This document shows positions 1-10,465 of a stretch of 64,000 nt of DNA, in pieces. This stretch comes from Heterocephalus glaber. Lineage: Eukaryota; Chordata; Mammalia; Rodentia; Bathyergidae. The stretch spans positions 31,839,481-31,903,480 of the forward strand of contig NW_004624734.1 in NCBI RefSeq assembly GCF_000247695.1, given 5' to 3'. Every line of letters starts with the position of its first letter. Within the stretch, counting starts at the first letter, position 1. The translations under genes were made by a program, and so were the position numbers. The notes below the pieces were generated by a model. The model ran no database searches. It saw nothing but the letters and a program-made list of their open reading frames with translations, and had not been told where the DNA came from.

Positions 1-20
1 ACCAAAAAAAAAAAAAAGGA
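1..20 (+). repeat. 3' tail of a truncated ID-type SINE
   Basis: Window begins with acc followed by an A run, the end of the 'ggtaccaaaa' signature of the ID SINEs here. Confidence 0.5.
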
Positions 21-174
21 AAGAAAAGAAATATACTTGTAATTACTAGAAAGAAATTAATGTAGTTGCCTCTTGAGAAGCAAGAGGAATTAGGAACAGG
101 AAGGGTAAAGAAGGAAACTACTTACTGTTTCTTATAATAACTCTTGTAATACTATATTATGACTGATTGATTGG

Positions 175-243
175 TTGTTTGGAGATCAAATTCAGGACCT
201 TATACATATTAGGGAAACACTCTATTACCAAGGTACACCCCTG
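175..243 (-). repeat. ID-type SINE, degenerate
   Basis: Reads 'ggagatcaaattcaggacc...cactctattaccaaggtacaccccctgg'-like ID reverse complement with many mismatches. Confidence 0.5.
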
Positions 244-287
244 GATGAACAAATCATTTTTTTAATTTAAAAAAAAGATTACATTTT

Positions 288-483
288 CTGCCTGGCACAG
301 TGGTGCATGCCTATAATATTAACTATTTGGGAGGCTGAGATAGGAAGATCACATGTTTTAGGCCAACCTGGGCAACCTAATGAGACCTTGTCTCAAAATA
401 CAATTTTAAAAGAGCTGGGAATGTAGCTCAGTGATAGAGCACTTAACTCAAGGCCATGGGTTCAATCCCTAGTACTGAAAAAA
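288..483 (+). repeat. B1-dID composite SINE
   Basis: B1 half (ggcacagtggtgcatgcc, gggaggctgagataggaag, gagaccttgtctcaaa) joined through an A-rich linker to an ID half (tagctcagtgatagagcac, gggttcaatccc). This composite is known from squirrel-, dormouse- and beaver-type rodents, not as a major murid family. Confidence 0.85.
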
Positions 484-698
484 AGTTATATTTTCTGAAA
501 TACCTGGCAAATACTAAGTGATTAAACAAATAAAATGTTAATAGAGTCTTACTCTTTAAGTGGGATACAAGTGACGGTAGAGCAGTTATATTATTATCAG
601 CTAGTAAGTCTCTTCTAACGCTTCTCTACCCAAAACTTGCATCATACTTGAAGATTAGAATTTTATACTGACTTTTGTTTTTGTTTCTTTATACTGAC

Positions 699-785
699 TT
701 TTTTTTTTTTGGTACCAGGGAATCGAACTCAGGACCTTGTGCTTGCGAGGCAGGCAGCGAAACCACCGAGCTAAATCCCTTTCCC
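699..785 (-). repeat. ID SINE, subfamily A
   Basis: Poly-T, ggtaccagggaatcgaactc, through gagctaaatcccttt. TSD gaagattagaatttta flanks the unit. Confidence 0.9.
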
Positions 786-872
786 GAAGATTAGAATTTT
801 AAAAACAACTACACTCCAGAGGCAATGGCTCTTTCAATTCTTTAATTACTCTGATAAGAAGTACCTGGTCCT

Positions 873-916
873 AAAAAAATTAAATAAAATAAAAAAATTT
901 TTAAAAATTAAAAAAA
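873..916. mobile_element. 44-bp AT-only insertion flanked by a 17-bp TSD over the EXD2 exon-4 donor
   Basis: The 17-mer aagaagtacctggtcct occurs at 856-872 and again at 917-933; between them is only A and T, A-rich on the plus strand. This is the footprint of L1-type retrotransposition that delivered little more than a poly(A)-like tail. The duplicated target spans the EXD2 exon/intron junction, so the 5' splice site exists twice on the minus strand. Confidence 0.8.
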
Positions 917-925
917 AAGAAGTAC

Positions 926-1052
926 CTGGTCCTCTGTAAGATTCTCAGCATCCCAGTTGCTGCAACGAAGCAGAAGGGACTTGTCAAGGGGAAAGTTCAA
1001 GACAGTCTCGGCAAGCGATTTTAGGCTAAGCCCACTGCAGAGCAAACTGTTT
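926..1052 (-). CDS. EXD2: EXD2 coding exon 3 (exon 4 of the transcript)
   Basis: 127 bases: one base completing the Arg codon split from exon 3, then 42 whole codons, ending in phase 0. Encodes residues 206-248, middle of the exonuclease domain, including the conserved stretches KSLAETVLNFPLDKS and LLLRCSNWD and ending LTEDQ; the next exon should start with the third DEDDy motif. Acceptor reads ttattccttgcag/AAAC, donor GACCAG/gtactt. The exon is too short to stand out as an ORF and was found from splice sites plus family sequence. Oddity: the last 8 exon bases and first 9 intron bases recur 61 bp downstream, on the far side of a 44-bp AT-only insert (see the insertion at 873-916). Using the distal copy would add an in-frame stop soon after the exon. 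Confidence 0.93.
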
Positions 1053-1296
1053 CTGCAAGGAATAAATCAGGCATCAAAAACTGGCAAAGGACATGAACAG
1101 GGAAATACAAAGCAATGTATAAGTGGCCAATATACAGACAAAAGATAATTATGAGATGCCAAAGAAAACAATAATTTGTTAACTATCAGATTCCAAAGGC
1201 TTTTAAAAATAACTACATCCAGTATCAATAGAACTAAACAATCAGGCAGTTTCATCTAAAATTTGTGAACTGTATTTTATGTGTAAGTGTGTATGG

Positions 1297-1462
1297 GGGG
1301 GACACTGGAGATTGAACCCAGGGTCTTGGTACTGAACTACATTCTCAGATGTTTTTCTTTATTTTGAGACAAGGCCTCACTAAGTTCCCCAGGCTGGGCT
1401 GAAACTTGCTTCAGGTTTCCAGAGTGCTGAGATTATAGGCCTACACTGCTATGCCCAGCTGT
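1297..1462 (-). repeat. B1-dID SINE
   Basis: ID half (cactggagattgaacccagg) then B1 half (gagacaaggcctcactaagt through gctatgcccagct), reverse complement. Confidence 0.75.
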
Positions 1463-1750
1463 GAATTCTGCATTTTTACAAGCTTTATGTAAAATAGTTT
1501 AATAATATATAGCTATAAAAATTTCAATATAAAAATTCTCTGATCCAGCAAGTTTTGAAAAATGATAAGCCTATTTTCATTAAAGAGGTAAAAGTCCTAT
1601 ACAAGCAGTAATAGCACCCCATTCTTTCTGCTCTCTAAAACTTCCTGATTAAAATTGCTTCCAGGAAAAAAAACTGCTGCAGGGAAGCCAAAAAATTGAT
1701 TTGTCCAAAGCCTGGAGACTTCAACCAAGAGACCATTAAAATGATAAACA

Positions 1751-1896
1751 AGTCCAGTGTGGTGGTGCATGCCTGTAATGCCAGCACTTAGGAGGCTGAG
1801 GCAGGAGGATTATCACAAGTTTGAGGCCAGCCTGGGCTACACAGTGAGCTCAAGGCTAGCCTGCATTACAAAGCAAAACCATTTCAAAAAAAAAAG
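1751..1896 (+). repeat. B1 SINE with internal duplication
   Basis: B1 start gtggtggtgcatgcctgtaa, then cagcctgggctacacagtga followed by a second degenerate copy of that segment, then A tail. Confidence 0.85.
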
Positions 1897-2068
1897 GAAG
1901 ACTTTCCTTACAAAACAAGCAGGAAATTGATGATTCTCATCAGTCCCAAAAGGCAGGAACACACTAAAAAGCACCAAAAAAATCCAGACACACCTTAGGT
2001 AAAATTCATAAAGTCTTGGTACAGAAAAGAAATCAAGGATCTAGGGAAAACATAAAACTCTCTTTTGC

Positions 2069-2142
2069 AGCTGGGCACACAGCTCAGTGGTACAGTGCTT
2101 GCCTAGTATGTACAAGGTTCTGGATTTAATCACCAGCACTTC
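2069..2142 (+). repeat. ID SINE, subfamily O
   Basis: cacagctcagtggtacagtg, cttgcctagtatgtacaagg. Confidence 0.7.
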
Positions 2143-2189
2143 AAGAAAAAAATTTTATTACACTTTCTTTTTTTTTTTTTTTAAAGTAG

Positions 2190-2262
2190 GGGCTGGGAGT
2201 GTAGTTCAGTGGTAGAGATGTGCTGAGAAAGAGCAAGAGCTTATTCAATCCCTAGCATCCAA
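2190..2262 (+). repeat. ID SINE, subfamily O, divergent
   Basis: ggggctgggagtgtagttca start and ttcaatccctagcatcc end; middle is rearranged. Confidence 0.65.
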
Positions 2263-2594
2263 AGAATAAAACATACAAGCAGCAAAACTCAGAAATGAAT
2301 CCCTACTGTTAAATTCAAACAACAGAGAAGTACCATGAGCCTCCTCCCACATTAGTACTTACAAATGTTCTTATTTCATTCTTTCTCACAGCTGTGCAGT
2401 TTTCCAAGCGTGGGTAGTAGTATTTCTTGAAACTGTTACCCCCATTGAAGATAGTATTTAATTTTTGGTTATATAATTCTACTTAAGTTATTAGTTTTTT
2501 TAATGTCATATTTGGAAATATTTCACATTTCTTGCACAGACATGAAAAACCAAATGCCACCTTTCCACTTTAAAGTTTCAATAAGAAAAATTTC

Positions 2595-2706
2595 TGCTGG
2601 GCATGTTGGTGTATGCCTGTAATCCCAGCACTCGGGAGGCTGAGTCAGGAGGACTGCCTCGAGTTCAAGGTCAGCCTGAACTACATAGTGAAACCCTGTC
2701 TCAAAT
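2595..2706 (+). repeat. B1 SINE
   Basis: gctgggcatgttggtgtatg, cagcactcgggaggctgag, ctacatagtgaaaccctgtc. Confidence 0.85.
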
Positions 2707-2824
2707 AGCAATACCAATCTAGTAGCTAATAGCACTAAGTATGATTCCTAAATTATATCAGATTTCTTCCACTATGTCAAAATTTTCAAATTTTATTATT
2801 AAAATGCTCAATAAAAAACAATTT

Positions 2825-2876
2825 TGGGGCTGGGAATCTAGCTCAGTGGTCCTAACTTCGATCCCCGTTCTGGAAA
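2825..2876 (+). repeat. ID SINE with internal deletion
   Basis: Head ggggctgggaatctagctca is joined directly to tail cttcgatccccgttctgg; about 20 bp of the body is missing. Confidence 0.6.
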
Positions 2877-2954
2877 AAATTTAAAAATAAAAAGTTTTTT
2901 TAATATTGATGAAATTTCATTTAAAAAGGAAAGGCCTAATAAAAGTTTCTATTT

Positions 2955-3113
2955 TGAGTGGACCCAGGGCCTCAAACTACATCCTCAGGCCTTTTTATTT
3001 TTAATTTTGAGACAGGGTCTTACTAAATTGCCTAGACTGGCCTCAAACTTGCAATCCTCCTGCCTTAGCCTCCTAAGTAGCTGGGATTACAAGCATGTGC
3101 CACTGCACTTGGC
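2955..3113 (-). repeat. B1-dID SINE
   Basis: Shortened ID half then gagacagggtcttactaaat through gtgccactgcacttggcc. Confidence 0.75.
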
Positions 3114-3216
3114 CCTAAAAGTTTTGTTCTGATTTCCAGAGAAGTTTGTGGTAATATTCAGCTTTGGCCAAATTCTTATTTTGACCCTTGGTCATTCTGT
3201 ATTTAATCAAAGAATT

Positions 3217-3379
3217 CAGCCAGGCATGGTGGCACACACCTATAATCCTAGGACTCTGGGAGCCTGAAGCAAAAGGATTGATTACAAGTTCAAGCCCAGC
3301 CTGAGCGAGACCCTGTCTAAAAATAAAAGGGCTATGAAAGTACCTCAGCATGAATTCCATAAGTTCAGTACCTACTACC
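3217..3379 (+). repeat. B1-dID SINE
   Basis: B1 half is clear (gccaggcatggtggcacaca); the ID half after gggctatgaaagtacctcag is strongly degraded. Confidence 0.65.
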
Positions 3380-3526
3380 AAACAAAAAAAATCAAAATTC
3401 AATGTACCTTCAATTTCTCTACACTCATACAGGTGATTGTAAATGTATTTTTAAAAGATCTGGATGGAAAATCAATCAGATAATGATCATGCTAAAAGTG
3501 CAGTGACAATGGTGATAATGATGATG

Positions 3527-3750
3527 ACAGTAATAGGTAAAATTTATATAGCACTTATATGTCACTACTGCTTCTAAGCACTTTACCTAATTTAATTCAT
3601 TTATTCTTCACACCAATCCTATGAGGGGGAGCATTATTATCTCTACTTTATAGATAAAGAAATTGAAGAACAGAGAGGTTAGTGCTTTGCCAAAGATGGC
3701 ACAGTTAGTAAGTGGCAGCACTGGCACACCCACCCACCCAGGCTATTCTT
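3527..3750 (-). repeat. MIR SINE
   Basis: Reverse MIR signature: ttctaagcactttacctaat, ttatagataaagaaattgaa, agtaagtggcagcactgg. Ancient mammalian element. Confidence 0.75.
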
Positions 3751-4176
3751 GAGTCAACTTCAGCCTTTACACATAGCACAGAGCACACAAGGGCCTGATG
3801 AGAGAGGGCTTTTGCTATTATACTTCAAATACTTTCACAGAGTTTTAATTTTTACAGTACAATTTAATGTGTTATTGAAATAAATGTATACTTCACTTAT
3901 AACAGTTTTATGTACTGAAACCAAACTAACAAAACAAAATTTTACTGCATACTAAAAATTATAATAAGCACAGATTTTAACAAGGCCTTCTCTGACCTTT
4001 ATGAAACCCTCCCACCTTTGAGTGCAGTGTCATCTGAGACAGGTGAGACACTGTTTCAGTCCACATCATTATGAAAGAGGACTTCTGCACATACGTGAGA
4101 AGGTAACTGTGACTGCCTCTCCAAGAAAGACAAGTGGTAATAGAATTTCCACAGGAACAGAATTCTAAGAAAAAAG

Positions 4177-4284
4177 GAGACAGATGTGGTGGCACACCTG
4201 TGAACCTAGCACTCAGGAGATTAAGGCAGGAGAATCATAAATTCAAGACCATCTTGGGCTATACAGCAAGATTCTGTCTCAAAA
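4177..4284 (+). repeat. B1 SINE
   Basis: gatgtggtggcacacctgtg through gcaagattctgtctcaaaa, with a GAA-rich tail. Confidence 0.75.
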
Positions 4285-4488
4285 AAGAGAAGAAGAAGAA
4301 GAAAAGAGAAAACTCTTTTCCTCCAAGACAAGCGATAGATCTATCATCATTTTTGGATAAAGAAAGGATTTACAAACTCAGTTCCTTATCAGGATGAGTC
4401 AGGATTAATACCTGGGCCACTGTTGTCATCTACAATGCTGAATCAGTGATGTCAGATCATCTAATTTTTCCAAAGAAGCCAGAAATTG

Positions 4489-4580
4489 GGCCGGGGACTT
4501 AGCTCAGTGGTTCTGCCACCTGCCTCACAAGCACAAGGTCCCGAGTTCAATCCCTGATACCAAAAAAAAAAAAAAAAAGA
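4489..4580 (+). repeat. ID SINE, subfamily A
   Basis: gggccggggacttagctcag, cacctgcctcacaagcacaa, A17 tail. Lies 310 bp below EXD2 exon 3. Confidence 0.9.
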
Positions 4581-4582
4581 CC

Positions 4583-4702
4583 AGCTGAGCATGCTGGAAT
4601 AGGAGCCTAAAGCAGAAGGATTGCAAGTTTGAGGTCTGCCTGGGCTACATAATGGGTTTAAGGCCAGCCTGGATTACATAGTGAAACGCTGTCTCAAAAA
4701 AC
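4583..4702 (+). repeat. B1 SINE, partly deleted
   Basis: Lacks the 'cctgtaatcccagcactcgg' section; keeps the duplicated ctgggctacataatgg / ctggattacatagtg segment. Confidence 0.75.
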
Positions 4703-4887
4703 AGAAGCAAAAATAATAAAAATTCTATGTAACTAAAGTTTTCACAGAAGTTGGAATGTCTCTCACAAATTCAATATGCATTTGTAAAGAATTTCAAATA
4801 TTTCCTTATTGATTCCCAGTAATACACAAATCTTGCTAACATGTTTGACCAAAGTCACAGGAATCTCAGCATTCATATAAATTGTAC

Positions 4888-5144
4888 CTCTGCCTCGTGG
4901 CTAGGTATCGAAGGTCCAGGCACCCTCTAACCATGAGGCCATAATCCTGCAGAAGCTTGCTGGCATCTTCTGAACATCCCACTCCAACTTTTAAAATGGT
5001 GCCATCTGCCAAAATATCCAGTAATGTTTTTGGTAGTGTTTTGCCTCCATAGATCAGCTTGGGCAAGCGAACCAAGACACAGAGGCCGCTTGGTGAAGCC
5101 ATTTGTAGGAGTGACAGAGGACTGGCTTTGCCTTCCAAATTTAC
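4888..5144 (-). CDS. EXD2: EXD2 coding exon 2 (exon 3 of the transcript)
   Basis: 257 bases, entering in phase 0 and leaving two bases (AG) of a split Arg codon. Encodes residues 121-205, from VNLEGKASPLSLLQ to LDLRYLATRQ. This is the core of the DEDDy nuclease fold: a beta strand and LLQ segment after motif I, then motif II around KVGVGCSEDASKLL, where D180 aligns with the second acidic residue of RNase D/WRN-type exonucleases. Acceptor cttgctctgttgcag/GTAAAT; donor CAGAG/gtacaat, with a weak +4 to +6 region. No frameshift or stop. Flanked by an ID SINE and a B1 on the 3' side (4489-4702) and MIR-like DNA on the 5' side. Confidence 0.96.
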
Positions 5145-5924
5145 CTGCAACAGAGCAAGACAGATCATGGTTCACAACCTGTACAGCAGCAAGCACAACC
5201 CCAAACTGTAGCTAAACAAACAAACAGGCTAAGAGGCATATCTTTAGGAGCAGCTGGCCAGAGCTGGGGTTAATTCTAAGGAATTAATGAGTGAAATGGA
5301 CCTTGTAAGCCAGCATCCCAGACAAAGCTTCCTTAGGGCCCAACTCCAGGGCTGGAAACACGAGCAGTCCACAAATAGTGGCCAGCTGACACACAGTAGC
5401 TCTGGGACATATACTAGCAGAGTCAGATGAAATGCTGGTTATAAAAGGGTAAGGAAAAAAGGCTAAGGCGTGCCAAGTAATAAACACACTCTACATTATC
5501 CAAACTCTCTTATGTGCTAGTAACTCATTTACCTTATCAGTACTGCCTCAACAATCAATTTTTTAAAAGAAGATGAAAACACAGACCTGTAAATAAGTGC
5601 TATCTGCCAATATAACAGATCCTGGTGGCACAAAATGCTTTCTCACCATTTTATAGCCACAAATGTACTCACACACACAAAAAATAATATTGAGTATAAT
5701 GCTACTGAGCATAAATTAGGAACTTTCTATCTTAAGAGATAAAAATAATTTTACACAGTAACAACATATTTGGATCTGGTTCAATCCTTTTGTGGTCATA
5801 AGTAATTTTCAAAAACTGCTGAAAGCTAAAAATTTGATCCATAGAAAAACTTACACACAAAGTTCATATACTTTTTCAAGGGATTAAAACGCCCTATGAC
5901 TATCCACAAAACTCAGATGAAGCA

Positions 5925-6047
5925 CCTAGTTAATTCCAGCCCTTCTTATGTTTCAGCAGAGGAAACTTAAGGCCTGTAGGTGAAGCAATTTGACCAAATA
6001 TGGTGAGATTAAAGGCAAAACCAGGACTATAACCTAATTTTTGTTAG
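5925..6047 (-). repeat. MIR-like fragment
   Basis: gcagaggaaacttaaggcct and gattaaaggcaaaaccagg resemble the reverse MIR core; weak. Confidence 0.4.
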
Positions 6048-6087
6048 ATGAGAGTGATTTTTGCCCAAGGGAAACTAATCGGGTTTT

Positions 6088-6296
6088 TTTGGTTTTGTTG
6101 AAGCGAAGCATTTATTGGCACATTTTAGATAGACTTCATGCTTGCACATGATATATCTTGCTTCTTTTTTCCCAACCCCCACTTTGACCTCTTCCCCTCC
6201 TTATATACAAAAGTTTTGTTTTCATCTTTTCCTTCTATTTTCTCTTTTCTTTTTTCTTCTCCTCACCACCACCACCACCCTTGTTCCCCTTATTTG
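6088..6296 (-). mobile_element. L1 3' end
   Basis: Reverse complement of the L1 tail seen at 53,180-53,410: gcatttattggcacatttta, then a pyrimidine-rich run corresponding to the purine-rich 3'UTR. Severely 5' truncated. Confidence 0.75.
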
Positions 6297-6472
6297 GAAA
6301 TGCCTACAGAAATTTTTGACTGTCACAACTGTGTGAAAGTAGTGTACTAGTATCTAGTAGGTAGAAGGCAGAATGCTAGTAAACATCCTACAACGTACAG
6401 CAGAGCCCCTCACAAGATCGGCTCCCTAATGTCAACAGGGAGGAGGCTGAGAAACCATGCTCTAGGGCCATG
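6297..6472 (+). mobile_element. MER20 (hAT-Charlie non-autonomous)
   Basis: Matches remembered MER20: tgactgtcacaactgtgtga, agtaaacatcctacaacgta, gaaaccatgctctagg at the end. Confidence 0.65.
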
Positions 6473-6900
6473 TGCCTCTCACTCCCATACTGCCTGGTGG
6501 GAGGCACTGCACAGTGGCACTGTGGATACAGTTATGGAAGAGATGGTCTCTGGCTAAGGAACTGTGGAGTAGAGACTTACAGACACAAGTTCACACACAC
6601 AGACTATGACATGGTACGTATGAAAGGAGTGGTTCAGAACCAGTGTCACAAGTAATCAGAGGAGGGATATTTCATAGTTGAGGTGATCAAGATCACTGAG
6701 AGAAGACAGCCGACATCACAAAGAGCCCCTGTTAAAATCTGGGAGAGTTTTGGCCCTCACCTTCTTTTGCATTGAGTAAATCCATGATTTAACTCACAAA
6801 AGCCTTGAGTTTCTTCTCAGGCACTGTGTTATAAATGAGGGCTAGTTCCATACCCCCAAAAGAAAGAATGCTACTTTGATTTCTAAGGTGTCTACTTCTT

Positions 6901-6981
6901 TTTTTTTGGTACTGGGGATCGAACTTGGGTCCTCGAGCTTGCGCAGCAGGCAGCAAAACCACTGAGCTAAATCCCCGGCCC
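6901..6981 (-). repeat. ID SINE, subfamily B
   Basis: ggtactggggatcgaacttg, gcttgcgcagcaggcagc. TSD aggtgtctacttctt at 6886-6900 and 6982-6996. Confidence 0.92.
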
Positions 6982-7151
6982 AGGTGTCTACTTCTTGCAA
7001 CTCAACCCAGGTCAAAAGGATCCATAAGAAACTTGACTATGGACTCTTATTCTCCAACGACTCATTCTGATGTGGCCAAATCACCTTTTATTTCATTAAT
7101 GAGTAGTTTCCTTTCTATATAATACAGGTCCCTTCTCTGCCTGAAATGCTT

Positions 7152-7440
7152 GGCACCAGAAATATACTTTGGTTTTTGTGGGTTTTTTTAGAATATTTGC
7201 ATATTCAAGATATCTTAGGGATGGGAGCTAAGTCTAAGAACAGTATTCATTTGTTTCATATACTTTATACACACAACCATGATGGTAATTTTATACAGTA
7301 TTTTTAGCACACCTGCATTTTGAGTATGAGCTGTCACATGTAATCAGATGTAAAATTTTCACATGTGGCATCATGAAAGAGCTCAAAAAGTTTCAGATTT
7401 TGGATTTTCAGATTAGCAATGCTCAATATGTGTTTTCTCC
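7152..7440 (+). mobile_element. DNA-transposon (MER/Tigger-type) remnant
   Basis: ggtaattttatacagtattt and ttttggattttcagattagc resemble a mammalian non-autonomous DNA element; the family name is uncertain. Confidence 0.4.
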
Positions 7441-7734
7441 ACCCAAGAAAAAGCTACAAGTCTCTACTTCTAATATGTAACACTGCTAATTTAGGGTAAA
7501 ACTCACTGCAAATTCCTAAGACTTTGCACATCTTTATAGTCAGGTTTCAATGTCTAAAATACATTAAATAAGGGGGGAAGATCTTTTTTTACATGCTTCT
7601 GGATTGTGCGTAAGAGCCAATGTATTATAACTAAAGTTTTCTCATTAGGAATACAAATGTTTATGATTTTAATTCATACTGAATGTATAATTGGAAGAAT
7701 AATATTTCTAGAAGGCTTAAATAAGATACCTAAG

Positions 7735-7816
7735 GGCCAGGGATTTAGTTCAGTGGTGCCACTGCCTGCCTAGGAAGCGCAAGGTCCCGAGTTTGATTCC
7801 CAGAACCAAAAAAAAG
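7735..7816 (+). repeat. ID SINE, subfamily A
   Basis: gggccagggatttagttcag to ccagaaccaaaaaaaag. TSD approximately aataagatacctaa / aataatatacctag. Confidence 0.9.
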
Positions 7817-8047
7817 AATAATATACCTAGTTTTTCCTTCTGATATTTTTCCCTTTTGCTTTCTAATTTTTTTTAGCTTGAAATCACTACTACTCATGGA
7901 AAACAATGGAACTCTTAGTTGATCAACATTATATTTACAAGGGAAAAAAATGATACATTTAAACTCTATTAGCTTTATTTAATCCTGTAGCCTCTGGGTT
8001 TTTTATTAGTTAATCCACATAAAATGTTTGAGATGTATACACTATAC

Positions 8048-8812
8048 AGTCATGTGCCATATGACAATGTTTTGGTCAATGACAGACCACATATACAGTA
8101 GTAGTCCTAGGCCCGGGGATTTAGCTCAGTGGTTCCGGCGCCTGCCTCGCAAGCGCAAGGTCCTGAGTTCGATCCCCGGCACAAACAAAACAAAACAGTA
8201 GTAGTCCTGTAAGATGAAAACAGTTGAAAAATCCTATCACTTAATGACATCACAGTTTCATAAGACTGTAACACAATGTGTTTGTGGTGATGATGGTGTA
8301 AACAAACCGTGCTACCAGTCATGTAAAAGAGTAGCACACCCAACACAAAGAAATGATAAATGTTTGAGGTGACAGATGTGTGAATTACTATAATCTGCTC
8401 AGTACACACTGTCCTTGAGTATTGAAATATCACATTGTACTCTATAAATATGTAAAATTGTGTCATTTAAAAATAAAAATATATTTTCAAAGTACAACAT
8501 GTACAATTATGTATAGCACATAATACTTAATAAATGGCCAAGTTACTAGTTTATGTATTCACTACATTGTACTTTTATCATTATTTTAGAGTGTACTCCT
8601 ACTTATTAAAAATGTTGACTGTGCAACAGTATGCCATGTTACTCCAGCAGCAGACTCACTTATCACGTTTAGTATGTCCCTCGATTACACCAGAGGCCAC
8701 GTTGAGAGACTGGAATCTACCATGTGTAAGTACACTCTGTAATGTTCACACGTGAGGAAACTGCCTAATGAGGCATTTCTCAGAATGTATCCTTGCCCGT
8801 TAAGGAACACAG
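8048..8812 (-). mobile_element. DNA transposon with inverted ends, split by a SINE
   Basis: Left end cagtcatgtgccatatgaca and right end (reverse complement) ttaacgggcaaggatacatt are both recognisable ends of a mammalian TcMar/Tigger-type element of about 0.7 kb. An ID SINE sits inside at 8112-8190. Confidence 0.6.
8112..8191 (+). repeat. ID SINE, subfamily A, near consensus
   Basis: gcccggggatttagctcagt, cgcctgcctcgcaagcgcaa, gatccccggcac. TSD acagtagtagtcct on both sides. Few mismatches, so likely young. Confidence 0.93.
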
Positions 8813-8905
8813 AACTATATATGTATATTTATTTATGAATCCCATACATGTAGTATTAGTATTGCATTAATGTGCTATATACATTATTGGTAGAAGTAGT
8901 AATAG

Positions 8906-8976
8906 TAGTACTAGGTATTGAATGCAGGGCCTTGCACATGCTAAGACTGCCTCTACCACTAAACTATGTCCCTGCC
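8906..8976 (-). repeat. ID SINE, subfamily O
   Basis: ggtattgaatgcagggcctt, tctaccactaaactatgtcc. Confidence 0.7.
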
Positions 8977-9727
8977 TTTGTATACATTATTAAATAAACA
9001 AAAATAACAATTTTAAATGAATGATGAAATCAATCCTTATAGATAAAACTTCTGTGTTTCAGTGATTCATTTAGAGGCACTGAGTTAGAGGTCTTTCTTC
9101 TGAGAGTCAATGGTAATACATTTTAGCTTCCATATTCTTAAAAATCGAGAACAGGTCCTTAGTAAGGTCCCTGATTCTTTACATTACCCCATGATGGCAG
9201 CAGAGAGTAAAGAATGATAGGGGATCATCTTCTGGCTTGGAAGAGGTTAACTAATCCACACCCTTAGTCTGTGCAGTTTACAAAGGGGTTAAATTTAGAT
9301 TATAGCTTTGAGACAGGAATGAGCTTGCTCTGTTCAAGTGTCTGGAGAGTAATAAGAAGAGAACAGGAAGAGAATATGGAAACAAAATCAGAGACATTGA
9401 GAAAAACCAGAGTACGTACACATTTAAGACATCTGGGTTTTATTCAAGTAATAGAAGAGTTTTTAAACAGAGGACTGACATAGTCTTATTTTCATTTTTA
9501 AAATAACATTTTGGTTACTGTATGGAGAAGGACTGCAGGTGCACAAGGGTCAGTGTAGGGAGGTCAGTCAGGAGGCTACTGCAGTCAGTAGTCCCCAAGA
9601 GAGATACTTGGGGCGGGGACTAAAGAAGCAGACGAGATACAGAGAAACAGATAGAGTCAAAACATATTCTAGAGATAGCACTGACAATACTTGTTAAGTG
9701 AAAGGGAAGGAGTTTTTTGCTTTGGGG

Positions 9728-9811
9728 TTTTTTTTCCTGGTACCAGGGATCGATCTCAGGACCTTGTGCTTGCCAGGCAGGTGTGGCACCACTGAGCTAC
9801 CTCCCCAGCCA
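9728..9811 (-). repeat. ID SINE, subfamily C
   Basis: ggtaccagggatcgatctca, gccaggcaggtgtggcacca. TSD gggaaggagtt. Confidence 0.88.
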
Positions 9812-9928
9812 GGGAAGGAGTTAACAGTAAGGAAAAAAAAGAGTGAATTTCAAGCAGGCCTATAGCCTAGACCCATAGAAGGATGCTCTGAGGAAAATGA
9901 TCTTCACTTAGCTCAATCTTTTTGGGGT

Positions 9929-10021
9929 TTTTTTTTGTTTGTTTTTGGTACTAGGGATTGAACTCGAGACCTTGCACTTGGCAAAGCAGGCAGCATAACC
10001 ACTGAGCTAAATCCCTGGCCC
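9929..10021 (-). repeat. ID SINE, subfamily A
   Basis: ggtactagggattgaactcg, gctaaatccctggccc. TSD cttagctcaatcttt at 9907-9921 and 10021-10035. Confidence 0.9.
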
Positions 10022-10376
10022 TTAGCTCAATCTTTATTACAAAAATTTATCAATTATTTGCATCTGTTAAGCAGGGGAGCGTTTTGCTAATCTCTAGAAA
10101 AGATCAGGCAAGTATTAAGGAGTAGAAAGCTACCTAACATCTCCACCTCTACCTCTGCAGGAAAAAGGCAATAATGGCATCTAAAATATGGCAAGATCCT
10201 AATTTTGTACAGGTGATTTGTCCCTATCACTAGTGCACAACACCAAGAGTAACTTAGGGGGATCTAGAAACTCATACTCTATCTGGTAGCGTCCTGGGTT
10301 ATCTCCTGCTGTGCATAACCACTTCTTTGAACTTTCGTATACTTTGCCATTAAAGACATTTAACATACTATAACTG

Positions 10377-10465
10377 CCTATTTATGTCTGCTGTTCAATT
10401 GTGTTGAACATTATGTCATATTAAATCTATGGTAACCACCTATTCATGTCTGATGTTCAATTGTG
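10377..10465. repeat. 62-bp tandem duplication (two imperfect copies)
   Basis: cctatttatgtctgctgttcaattgtg recurs 62 bp later with two changes (cctattcatg..., tctgatg...). No gene relation. Confidence 0.7.

Larger units (their letters stand above)
1053..4887 (-). other. EXD2 intron 3
   Basis: 3.8-kb intron, phase 2, largely made of SINEs listed separately: B1, B1-dID and ID copies in both orientations, and one reverse MIR. Between 3750 and 4170 there is unique AT-rich sequence in which I see nothing further. Confidence 0.9.

Noticed and set aside
856..933. Use of the distal duplicated donor as the real exon-4 end
   Set aside because: It would place an in-frame TAA after a few codons; the proximal donor gives the conserved LTEDQ boundary.
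6138..6350. His- and Pro-containing ORFs near 6.2 kb
   Set aside because: Translation of the pyrimidine-rich antisense L1 3'UTR.
8107..8466. 119-codon minus-strand ORF
   Set aside because: Covers an ID SINE and a DNA-transposon remnant; no conserved protein.
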